Shown here piece after piece: positions 53,302-61,854 of a stretch of 64,000 bases of DNA. The notes beneath the pieces were generated by a model, which was given only the letters and a program-made list of their open reading frames with translations, did not search any database and was not told the DNA's origin. This stretch comes from Bacteroidales bacterium (GTDB lineage Bacteria; Bacteroidota; Bacteroidia; Bacteroidales; F082), in the NCBI GenBank assembly GCA_023229135.1, contig JALNZT010000001.1:62001-126000 (forward strand), in the 5' to 3' direction. Numbering within the stretch: position 1 is the first letter of the stretch; the number at the start of each line of letters is the position of its first letter. The translations under genes were made by a program, and so were the position numbers.

Positions 53302-55227
53302 ATGAATATTATAAATTTAGGAATTCTTGCTCACATTGATGCAGGAAAAACTTCCGTAACCGAGAATCTGCTGTTTGCCAGTGGAGCAACGGAAAAGTGC
53401 GGCCGTGTGGATAATGGTGACACCATAACAGACTCTATGGATATAGAGAAACGTAGAGGAATTACTGTTCGGGCTTCTACGACATCTATTATCTTGAATG
53501 GAGTGAAATGCAATATCATTGACACTCCGGGACACATGGATTTTATTGCGGAAGTGGAGCGGACATTCAAAATGCTTGATGGAGCAGTCCTCATCTTATC
53601 CGCAAAGGAAGGCATACAAGCGCAAACAAAGTTGCTGTTCAATACTTTACAAAAACTGCAAATCCCGACAATTATATTTATCAATAAAATTGACCGTGAC
53701 GGTGTGAATTTAGAGCGTTTGTATCTGGATATAAAAACAAATCTGTCTCAAGATGTCCTGTTTATGCAAACTGTTGTCGATGGATTGGTTTATCCGATTT
53801 GCTCCCAAACATATATAAAGGAAGAATACAAAGAATTTGTATGCAACCATGACGACAATATATTAGAACGATATTTGGCGGATAGCGAAATTTCACCGGC
53901 TGATTATTGGAATACGATAATCGATCTTGTGGCAAAAGCCAAAGTCTATCCGGTACTACATGGATCAGCAATGTTCAATATCGGTATCAATGAGTTGTTG
54001 GACGCCATCTCTTCTTTTATACTTCCTCCAGAATCAGTCTCAAACAGACTTTCAGCTTATCTCTATAAGATAGAGCATGACCCCAAAGGACATAAAAGAA
54101 GTTTTCTAAAAATAATTGACGGAAGTCTGAGACTTCGAGACATTGTAAGAATCAACGATTCGGAAAAATTCATCAAGATTAAAAATCTAAAGACTATTTA
54201 TCAGGGCAGAGAGATAAATGTTGATGAAGTGGGGGCCAATGATATCGCGATTGTAGAAGATATGGAAGATTTTCGAATCGGAGATTATTTAGGTACTAAA
54301 CCTTGTTTGATTCAAGGGTTATCTCATCAGCATCCCGCTCTCAAATCCTCCGTCCGGCCAGACAGGTCCGAAGAGAGAAGCAAGGTGATATCCGCTCTGA
54401 ATACATTGTGGATTGAAGACCCGTCTTTGTCCTTTTCCATAAACTCATATAGTGATGAATTGGAAATCTCGTTATATGGTTTGACACAAAAGGAAATCAT
54501 ACAGACATTGCTGGAAGAACGATTTTCCGTAAAGGTCCATTTTGATGAGATCAAGACTATCTACAAAGAACGACCTGTAAAAAAGGTCAATAAGATTATT
54601 CAGATCGAAGTGCCACCCAACCCTTACTGGGCCACAATAGGGCTGACGCTTGAACCCTTGCCGTTAGGGACAGGGTTGCAAATCGAAAGTGACATCTCCT
54701 ATGGTTATCTGAACCATTCTTTTCAAAATGCCGTTTTTGAAGGGATTCGTATGTCTTGCCAATCTGGTTTACATGGATGGGAAGTGACTGATCTGAAAGT
54801 AACTTTTACTCAAGCCGAGTATTATAGCCCGGTAAGTACACCTGCTGATTTCAGACAGCTGACCCCTTATGTCTTCAGGCTGGCCTTGCAACAGTCAGGT
54901 GTGGACATTCTCGAACCGATGCTCTGTTTTGAGTTGCAGATACCCCAAGCGGCAAGTTCCAAAGCTATTACAGATTTGCAAAAAATGATGTCTGAGATTG
55001 AAGACATCAGTTGCAATAATGAGTGGTGTCATATTAAAGGGAAAGTTCCATTAAATACAAGTAAAGACTACGCCTCAGAAGTAAGTTCATACACTAAGGG
55101 CTTAGGCGTTTTTATGGTCAAGCCATGCGGGTATCAAATAACAAAAGGCGATTATTCTGATAATATCCGCATGAACGAAAAAGATAAACTTTTATTCATG
55201 TTCCAAAAATCAATGTCATCAAAATAA
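53302..55227 (+). CDS. tetQ: Ribosomal-protection tetracycline resistance protein TetQ
   Basis: The ATG at 53302 gives 641 residues, the standard TetQ length; an in-frame GTG at 53254 lies in the leader and is rejected. It is an EF-G-like GTPase that removes tetracycline from the ribosome. G1 HIDAGKTS, G3 DTPGHMDF and G4 NKID are intact near the N-terminus, and the sequence is intact throughout and nearly that of known TetQ. The stop overlaps the rteA start. Expression now depends on what replaces the split promoter. Confidence 0.98.
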   Translation: MNIINLGILAHIDAGKTSVTENLLFASGATEKCGRVDNGDTITDSMDIEKRRGITVRASTTSIILNGVKCNIIDTPGHMDFIAEVERTFKMLDGAVLILSAKEGIQAQTKLLFNTLQKLQIPTIIFINKIDRDGVNLERLYLDIKTNLSQDVLFMQTVVDGLVYPICSQTYIKEEYKEFVCNHDDNILERYLADSEISPADYWNTIIDLVAKAKVYPVLHGSAMFNIGINELLDAISSFILPPESVSNRLSAYLYKIEHDPKGHKRSFLKIIDGSLRLRDIVRINDSEKFIKIKNLKTIYQGREINVDEVGANDIAIVEDMEDFRIGDYLGTKPCLIQGLSHQHPALKSSVRPDRSEERSKVISALNTLWIEDPSLSFSINSYSDELEISLYGLTQKEIIQTLLEERFSVKVHFDEIKTIYKERPVKKVNKIIQIEVPPNPYWATIGLTLEPLPLGTGLQIESDISYGYLNHSFQNAVFEGIRMSCQSGLHGWEVTDLKVTFTQAEYYSPVSTPADFRQLTPYVFRLALQQSGVDILEPMLCFELQIPQAASSKAITDLQKMMSEIEDISCNNEWCHIKGKVPLNTSKDYASEVSSYTKGLGVFMVKPCGYQITKGDYSDNIRMNEKDKLLFMFQKSMSSK

Positions 55228-57545
55228 TGGAGCGGTCAGGAAATTTCTATAAGGCAATACAGTTGGGATATATACTTATCTCCATTCTTATCGGATGTAT
55301 GGCATATAATAGCCTCTATGAATGGCAGGAGATAGAAGCATTAGAACTTGGCAATAAAAAAATAGACGAGCTCCGAAAAGAAATAAACAATATCAATATT
55401 CAAATGATAAAATTTTCTCTATTGGGTGAAACAATACTGGAATGGAACGATAAAGATATCGAGCATTACCATGCACGGCGTATGGCAATGGACAGTATGC
55501 TCTGCCGTTTCAAGGCCACCTATCCAGCAGAGCGCATCGATAGTGTGCGCAGTCTTTTAGAGGATAAGGAACGACAGATGTTCCAGATAGTCCGGTTAAT
55601 GGATGAACAACAATCTATTAACAAGAAGATAGCCAATCAAATTCCGGTTATTGTGCAGAAAAGTGTGCAGGAACAGTCCAAAAAGCCAAAACGAAAAGGT
55701 TTCTTGGGCATCTTTGGCAAAAAAGAGGGAACGAAGCCAACGACAACAACGACTACGCTCCGTTCATCCAATAGAAACATGGTCAACGAACAGAAAGCGC
55801 AGAGCCGTCGATTGTCAGAACAAGCCGATAGTCTTGCTGCCCGTAATGCAGAACTTAACAGACAACTGCAAGGATTGATTTGCCAAATCGAAAAGAAGGT
55901 ACAATCTGATTTACAAAATAGAGAAAGCGAGATAACAGCGATGCGTAAAAAATCATTTATGCAGATAGGCGGCTTGATGGGATTTGTTCTTTTGCTGTTG
56001 GTCATTTCCTATATCATCATACACCGTGATGCAAAGAACATTAAACGATACAAACGCAAGACAACGGATTTGATCGAGCAATTGGAACAGTCCGTGTAAC
56101 AAAATGAGGTACTCATAACCTCCCGAAAGAAAGCGGTACATACTATTACCCATGAGTTGCGTACACCACTGACGGCAATAACTGGCTATACCGAACTTTT
56201 GCGGAAAGAATGCAATAGCGGTAATAATGGGCAATATATCCGAAATATACTGCAATCCTCCGACCGTATGCGGGATATGCTCAACACTTTGCTTGACTTC
56301 TTCCGCCTGGACAACGGCAAGGAACAGCCCCGTCTGTCACCCTGCCGGATTTCTGCAATCACGCACACACTTGAAACGGAGTTCATTCCTGTTGCAGTGA
56401 ACAAAGGGTTGTCCTTGTCCGTGAAGACTGGACACGATGCCATTGTATTGACCGACAAAGAGCGAATAATACAAATCGGGAATAACCTGCTGTCAAACGC
56501 AGTCAAGTTCACAGAAGAAGGCGGTGTTTCTTTGATTACTGAATATGATAATGGAGTTCTGACACTGGTCGTTGAAGATACAGGTACAGGCATGACAGAA
56601 GAGGAACAGAAACAAGCGTTCGGTGCGTTTGAACGTCTATCAAATGCCGCCGCAAAGGAGGGTTTCGGGCTTGGGCTTGCCATAATGCGTAATATTGTGT
56701 CGATGCTTGGCGGAACAATCCGTTTGGACAGCAAGAAAGGGAAAGGCAGTCGTTTCACAGTTGAAATTTCTATGCAGGAAGCTGAAGAACAGCTTGGATA
56801 TACAAGCAATACACCTGTTTATCATAACAATAAATTCCATGATGTTGTCGCCATTGACAATGATGAGGTATTACTTCTGATGCTGAAAGAGATGTACTCC
56901 CAAGAAGGAATACACTGCGACACTTGCACCGATGCTGCGGAACTGATGGAAATGATACGCCAGAAAGAATACAGCCTGTTGCTGACAGACTTGAATATGC
57001 CCGGTATAAACGGTTTCGAATTACTGGAACTGTTGCGTTCGTCCAACGTGGGCAATTCACCAACAATCCCGGTGGTTGTGGCAACCGCTTCGGGCAGTTG
57101 TAACAAAGGGGAACTATTGGCAAAAGGCTTTGCCGGATGCCTGTTCAAGCCGTTCTCCATATCGGAGTTGATGGAGGTTTCCGACAGGTGTGCCATAAAA
57201 GAAACACCGGACGGGAAACCGGATTTTTCAGCTTTGCTGTCTTACGGCAATGAAGCCGTTATGCTGGAAAAGTTGATGACGGAAACAGAAAAGGAAATGC
57301 AGGCGGTACGGGATGCAGCAAAAGAAAAAGACCTGCAAAAGCTGGATTCCCTGATCCACCACCTGCGCAGTTCGTGGGAGGTGCTCCGTGCCGACCAACC
57401 GCTGAATGTACTTTACGGATTGCTTCGTGGCGATGCTCTCCCGGATGGTGAAGCGTTAAGCCATGCCGTGACTGCCGTGCTGGATAAGGGAGTGGAAATA
57501 ATACGGTTGGCAGAAGAGGAAAGGAGAAAATACGAAGATGAATAA
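55227..57545 (+). pseudogene. rteA: Sensor kinase RteA, interrupted by an in-frame stop
   Basis: The frame runs 773 codons with one internal TAA at 56097-56099 (codon 291), directly followed by CAA; a C-to-T change of a CAA codon is the simplest cause. Before the stop are two membrane segments and coiled coil (290 residues). After it come the H-box THELRTPL, ATPase motifs (NNLLSNAVKFTEEGG, GTGMT, GFGLGLAIM), a receiver domain (LLLTDLNMPG) and a C-terminal HPt-like helix region. The separate C-terminal frame opens with TTG at 56157, after the H-box His, so it cannot be an active kinase. RteA normally senses tetracycline-induced state and phosphorylates RteB. Confidence 0.88.
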
Positions 57546-58860
57546 GACAAAAATAATTGTGGTGGAAGACAACATCGTGTATTGCGAATATGTCTGCAAT
57601 ATGCTGTCACGGGAGGGCTACCGCAATATGAAGGCTTACCACCTCTCAACCGCGAAGAAACATCTGCAACAGGCAACAGATAATGATATCGTGGTTGCCG
57701 ACCTGCGTCTGCCTGACGGCAGTGGCATAGACCTTTTGTGCTGGATGCGAAAGGAGGGAAAGATGCAGCCCTTCATCATTATGACCGACTACGCCGAAGT
57801 TAATACCGCCGTGGAAAGCATGAAACTCGGCTCGATAGACTATATTCCCAAACAGCTTGTGGAGGATAAACTTGTCCCCCTGATCCGTTCCATACTGAAA
57901 GAACGTCAGGCAGGACAACGCCGTATGCCTATATTCGCCCGTGAAGGTTCCGCCTTTCAGAAAATCATGCACCGCATAAGGCTGGTAGCCGCCACCGATA
58001 TGAGCGTGATGATATTTGGTGAGAACGGCACGGGCAAGGAGCATATTGCCCACCTGTTGCATGACAAGAGCAAACGTGCAGGCAAGCCATTTGTGGCGGT
58101 GGACTGCGGTTCACTCTCCAAAGAGCTTGCACCGTCGGCTTTCTTCGGACACGTCAAAGGTGCATTTACAGGTGCGGACAATGCCAAGAAAGGATATTTC
58201 CATGAGGCGGAAGGCGGCACGTTGTTTCTGGACGAGGTAGGAAACCTCGCGTTGGAAACCCAACAGATGTTGCTCCGTGCCATACAGGAGAGGCGGTATC
58301 GCCCGGTCGGAGACAAGGCAGACCGGAATTTCAATGTCCGCATCATCGCTGCTACCAATGAAGATTTGGAGGTATCGGTGAATGAAAAGCGTTTTCGGCA
58401 GGATCTTCTGTACCGCCTGCACGACTTCGGGATAACCGTTCCTCCGTTGCGTGACTGTCAAGAAGACATTATGCCGCTGGCAGAGTTCTTCCGTGATATG
58501 GCAAACAGAGAGCTGGAGTGTAGCGTGAGCGGGTTCAGTTCCGAAGCACGTAAAGCGTTGCTGACACACGCATGGCCGGGCAACGTGCGGGAACTTCGGC
58601 AGAAAGTTATGGGTGCTGTATTGCAGGCGCAGGAAGGTGTTGTCATGAAAGAGCATCTGGAACTTGCCGTGACGAAACCGACCTCTACTGTCAGCTTCGC
58701 CTTGCGCAATGACGCGGAGGATAAGGAGCGGATATTGCGTGCGTTGAAACAGGCAAACGGCAACCGGAGTGTCGCCGCAGAACTGCTCGGCATAGGCAGG
58801 ACAACACTATACAGCAAACTTGAAGAGTATGGACTTAAATATAAATTCAAGCAATCATAG
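57538..58860 (+). CDS. rteB: NtrC-type response regulator RteB
   Basis: The 440-residue regulator has a receiver domain (VVEDN, VADLRLPDG with phospho-Asp), a sigma-54-type AAA domain (FGENGTGKEHIAHLL, GAFTGAD, GGTLFLDEVGN), and a C-terminal Fis-type HTH (RSVAAELLGIGRTTLYSKL). It activates rteC in CTnDOT. It overlaps rteA by 8 bp. It is intact, but its kinase appears broken, so its phosphorylation state is in doubt. Confidence 0.96.
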   Translation: MNKTKIIVVEDNIVYCEYVCNMLSREGYRNMKAYHLSTAKKHLQQATDNDIVVADLRLPDGSGIDLLCWMRKEGKMQPFIIMTDYAEVNTAVESMKLGSIDYIPKQLVEDKLVPLIRSILKERQAGQRRMPIFAREGSAFQKIMHRIRLVAATDMSVMIFGENGTGKEHIAHLLHDKSKRAGKPFVAVDCGSLSKELAPSAFFGHVKGAFTGADNAKKGYFHEAEGGTLFLDEVGNLALETQQMLLRAIQERRYRPVGDKADRNFNVRIIAATNEDLEVSVNEKRFRQDLLYRLHDFGITVPPLRDCQEDIMPLAEFFRDMANRELECSVSGFSSEARKALLTHAWPGNVRELRQKVMGAVLQAQEGVVMKEHLELAVTKPTSTVSFALRNDAEDKERILRALKQANGNRSVAAELLGIGRTTLYSKLEEYGLKYKFKQS

Positions 58861-58882
58861 CCCGTAATTCACTGAATTTGGC

Positions 58883-58890
58883 TATCTTTG
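58883..58890 (+). promoter_or_regulatory. -7 box of the structured RNA after rteB
   Basis: TATCTTTG followed by C fits TAnnTTTGY, 23 bp after the rteB stop. Transcription would start near 58898. Confidence 0.45.
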
Positions 58891-58897
58891 CATAACA

Positions 58898-59112
58898 TTT
58901 GAGAAAAACGGCGATTGGCAGGAGCTTTTCGCCGCCAACATATAGGATAAGACCGCAAGGCGTTTCAAGCGAAAATCTGGTAAATTGGAACTACGGAGAC
59001 GATTGCGTGATGCTTATGCTATGCTTACGCATAGCGTGCATTCACGTACTCTCCGTAAAGGCTTTACCAGAGCCATCGCTTGAAGGTAGTGTGAATTGCA
59101 CGCTACTTTTTT
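58898..59112 (+). ncRNA. Candidate structured RNA between rteB and the RibD-like gene
   Basis: A series of nested complementary arms spans 58964-59084: 58964-58972 with 59076-59084 (9 bp), 58976-58984 with 59063-59071 (9 bp), 58992-58999 with 59050-59057 (8 bp), 59006-59013 with 59038-59046, and 59016-59024 with 59029-59037 capped by TTAC. A 5' hairpin (58909-58914 with 58929-58934) precedes it, and an intrinsic terminator ends it. The RNA would be about 215 nt. It could be an independent sRNA or a leader for the next gene. CTnDOT is reported to encode the sRNA RteR; I cannot say if this is it. Confidence 0.65.
59086..59112 (+). terminator. Intrinsic terminator of the structured RNA
   Basis: GTAGTGTG pairs with CACGCTAC (one G-U) around loop AATTG, followed by six T residues. 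It lies only 28 bp before the RibD-like ATG. Confidence 0.85.
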
Positions 59113-59139
59113 ACCCTTGCCTAACGAAAGGAAACGATT

Positions 59140-59562
59140 ATGGGTAAAGTTCAGATTCTCGCCGTACTGACGATGGACGGATGTCTTTCTTCAGAGTTAT
59201 ATGATAAAGCACATCAGGATTTGTGCCTTGACCGTTGCGGTCTTGATGAAATCAGGAAGAAAGCCTTTTACCGTGTGACACCGGACTATTCCATTTCAAT
59301 GCTGCACGAATGGAGAAAAGACTGCACAAACATCCGTTACCTCGCGGAAGCCACACCGGACACGGCAGACTATATAAACGGACTGCTGCGGATGCACGCT
59401 GTGGATGAAATCATACTATACACCGTTCCTTTCATATCCGGAAGCGGACGACATTTTTTTAAGTCGGCTCTGCCAGAGCAACACTGGACGCTTTCCTCTT
59501 TGAAAAGCTATCCCAACGGTGTATGTCGCATTATCTATATCCTTGATAAAAAAGCAAGATAG
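59140..59562 (+). CDS. RibD C-terminal/dihydrofolate-reductase-fold protein
   Basis: The 140-residue protein starts MGKVQILAVLTMDGCLSS and ends with VDEIILYTVPFISGSGRHFF, both typical of the RibD C-terminal (DHFR-like) family that reduces pyrimidine or flavin precursors with NADPH. It is shorter than full members and the mid part is divergent. An AAGGA is found 6-10 nt before the ATG. It sits between rteB and rteC behind a terminator. Its role in the element is unknown. Confidence 0.78.
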   Translation: MGKVQILAVLTMDGCLSSELYDKAHQDLCLDRCGLDEIRKKAFYRVTPDYSISMLHEWRKDCTNIRYLAEATPDTADYINGLLRMHAVDEIILYTVPFISGSGRHFFKSALPEQHWTLSSLKSYPNGVCRIIYILDKKAR

Positions 59563-59682
59563 CCAAAATGTGCGGCAAGCATACATTTCTATTTTCAGGA
59601 ATAGAATAAATGTTCCGATTACAAACAATTTAAGTCGGAGATAATTTGTCCTTGTGAAAAAATACTGAATTTTATACCTCTG

Positions 59683-59720
59683 AAATCCAGCACTTTGTAA
59701 AATTGAGTGTTGGATTTTTT
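59683..59720 (+). terminator. Intrinsic terminator before rteC
   Basis: AAATCCAGCACT (59683-59694) pairs with AGTGTTGGATTT (59706-59717) with one G-U pair, followed by T residues. It isolates rteC from upstream transcription. Confidence 0.85.
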
Positions 59721-59800
59721 ATTTTCTGCCGCGTTTTTTGCCAATTATATTCATGTGCGCACGCAGAAAACAAAGTGTAATTTTCAAAATTGACAGAACC

Positions 59801-60406
59801 ATGAATTATTTCTTGCTGGCGGAAACCGACTTTTTCCGCCTGATAAACGAAGCCGGCGACTGCAATATGGAAACGGCATACACGGCTTTCGCCACCCAAG
59901 TGATCGAACTGTGCAACGGCGGCATGGACATGAACCTTACCGTCATCGCGCTTGCCTACATCGAAATCGAGTTGCAGCACCATCCCGTACGTAATCTGTC
60001 AGAAGAAAAAAGAGAGATTGCCGCCTACGTCAGCAAGGCTCTGTCTTTCGTAAGAAAGATGCAGAAATTCCTTGCCACGCCCCAAGTGCCACCACTAATA
60101 TCCGCCAACAACGCAACAGAAACCACCGCCAGCCTTCTTCAATGGACGGGCAATGCCATCGACCTCGTGGAACTTATCTACGGCATAGACGTGATGGGCT
60201 GCATCAACAACGGCAATATGCCGCTCAAACAGCTCGCCCCACTTCTCTATAAGATATTCGGGGTTGATTCTAAAGACTGCTACCGCTTCTACACTGATAT
60301 CAAACGCCGGAAGAACGAAAGCCGCACCTATTTCATTGACAGGATGCAGGAAAAACTGAACGAGAGAATGTTGCGTGATGAGGAGTTGGAGCGGATGAGA
60401 AAATAA
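59801..60406 (+). CDS. rteC: Transfer regulator RteC
   Basis: From MNYFLLAETDFF (59801) the product is 201 residues; an upstream in-frame start at 59738 is possible but would give an atypical basic extension. The body is helical, ending in a region (CYRFYTDIKRRKNESRTYFIDRM) that fits the winged-helix end of RteC. In CTnDOT, RteC binds upstream of xis2c and activates the excision operon; its own gene is activated by RteB. Confidence 0.9.
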   Translation: MNYFLLAETDFFRLINEAGDCNMETAYTAFATQVIELCNGGMDMNLTVIALAYIEIELQHHPVRNLSEEKREIAAYVSKALSFVRKMQKFLATPQVPPLISANNATETTASLLQWTGNAIDLVELIYGIDVMGCINNGNMPLKQLAPLLYKIFGVDSKDCYRFYTDIKRRKNESRTYFIDRMQEKLNERMLRDEELERMRK

Positions 60407-60429
60407 AAAAATATCCATTACATATGAGA

Positions 60430-60458
60430 AGACAGGAATACTCGTATCCTGTCTTTTT
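60430..60458 (+). terminator. Intrinsic terminator of rteC
   Basis: AGACAGGA pairs with TCCTGTCT, inner TAC/GTA, then five T residues, 24 bp after the rteC stop. The gap 60459-60681 shows no gene. Confidence 0.88.
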
Positions 60459-60681
60459 ATTTTCATTTAATTATATATTAATTAGCACAATATATGTGAG
60501 TTTTTCATTCCTATAAGGACAAATTTCAGAAACGTATGTCTGGTAAATTATTGAGTCATCATAGTATGAACATATATCATTACTAAAAACAATGAAACAA
60601 CTTCCATAAGATTGTGGTTGTAAAAATCGCCATTTAATAGCCCGTTTTTTTTGTAAAATTCGCCAATTAAAAAAATATGAT

Positions 60682-60689
60682 TATCTTTG
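60682..60689 (+). promoter_or_regulatory. Promoter -7 box of the ATPase gene
   Basis: TATCTTTG followed by C fits TAnnTTTGY, 18 bp before the ATG at 60708. Confidence 0.5.
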
Positions 60690-60707
60690 CATTATATTTT
60701 ATAAGGT

Positions 60708-61838
60708 ATGGAAACAGTAAATAGAATACTTCAAGAGAAGATTACAGCACGAATCGCGCCCAATAAAGCAGTACTGATTTTTGGTGCTCGCCGTGTTGGT
60801 AAAACGGTAATGATGCGTAAAATTGTGGACAACTATTCAGGTAGGACGATGATGCTCAACGGCGAAGACTACGACACATTAGCACTATTGGAGAATCGCT
60901 CAATAGCCAATTATCGGCATTTATTGGATGGTATTGATTTGCTGGCTATTGATGAGGCACAGAACATACCACAAATCGGTAGTATTCTGAAGTTGATAGT
61001 TGATGAAATACCGGGAATAAGTGTCTTGGCAAGTGGTTCTTCGTCATTCGATTTGCTGAATAAGACTGGTGAACCGTTGGTCGGCCGCAGTACGCAATTT
61101 CTCCTTACACCATTCTCGCAACGGGAAATCGCACAGACGGAAACGGCACTTGAAACCCGCCAGAACCTCGAAGCGCGCTTGATTTACGGTTCCTATCCCG
61201 AAGTAGTAATGATGGAGAACTATGAACGTAAAACAGACTACCTACGTGATATTGTCGGTGCATACCTGCTTAAAGATATCTTAGCAATTGACGGCTTAAA
61301 AAATTCGAGCAAGATGCGCGATCTACTGCGATTGATAGCTTTTCAGTTGGGCAGCGAAGTTTCTTACGAAGAGTTAGGTAAACAACTCGGCATGAGCAAG
61401 ACGACCGTTGAAAAATACCTCGACCTATTGGAAAAGGTCTTCGTTATCTATCGTCTGGGGGCTTATTCGCGTAACCTACGCAAGGAGGTTACAAAAGCTG
61501 GCAAGTGGTACTTCTACGACAACGGCATTCGCAATGCCATTATCGGGGCTTTCTCACCGCTGGCCATTCGGCAGGATGTCGGTGCGCTGTGGGAGAACTA
61601 CATCATCGGAGAGCGGCGCAAAGCGAACTTCAATGAGGGACTGCACAGGGAGTTCTATTTCTGGCGCACCTACGACAAACAGGAAATCGACCTGATTGAG
61701 GAGAGTGCCGACAGTCTTACCGCCTTGGAGTTCAAGTGGGGAAATAAAATGCCGGCCGCACCGAAAGCCTTCCAAGAAGCCTATCCCTATGCCGAGTTTC
61801 ATGTGGTAAATCGGGAGAATTATTTGGAGTTCGTATAA
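60708..61838 (+). CDS. AAA ATPase with DUF4143 domain
   Basis: The 376-residue protein has Walker A FGARRVGKTVMM (near residue 27), Walker B DLLAIDEAQNIP (near 80) and sensor LASGSSSFDLL, the AAA_14 pattern. Residues 190-376 are DUF4143: YEELGKQLGMSKTTVEKYLDLLEKV (winged helix), KWYFYDNGIRNAII and EIDLIEE with LEFKW, a restriction-endonuclease-like fold in this family. It could be a cargo defence or stress gene of the element; function is unknown. The next gene starts 16 bp on. Confidence 0.88.
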   Translation: METVNRILQEKITARIAPNKAVLIFGARRVGKTVMMRKIVDNYSGRTMMLNGEDYDTLALLENRSIANYRHLLDGIDLLAIDEAQNIPQIGSILKLIVDEIPGISVLASGSSSFDLLNKTGEPLVGRSTQFLLTPFSQREIAQTETALETRQNLEARLIYGSYPEVVMMENYERKTDYLRDIVGAYLLKDILAIDGLKNSSKMRDLLRLIAFQLGSEVSYEELGKQLGMSKTTVEKYLDLLEKVFVIYRLGAYSRNLRKEVTKAGKWYFYDNGIRNAIIGAFSPLAIRQDVGALWENYIIGERRKANFNEGLHREFYFWRTYDKQEIDLIEESADSLTALEFKWGNKMPAAPKAFQEAYPYAEFHVVNRENYLEFV

Positions 61839-61854
61839 TCAATAAATTACGTAT

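Noticed and set aside
58860..59130. Integron attC site (GCCTAAC follows the folded region)
   Set aside because: A matching inverse core GTTRRRY at the other end is missing, there is no cassette array, and a terminator explains the 3' hairpin.
58899..59147. 82-codon open frame after rteB
   Set aside because: It runs through the nested stems and the terminator; composition is not protein-like, and its end overlaps the RibD-like gene.
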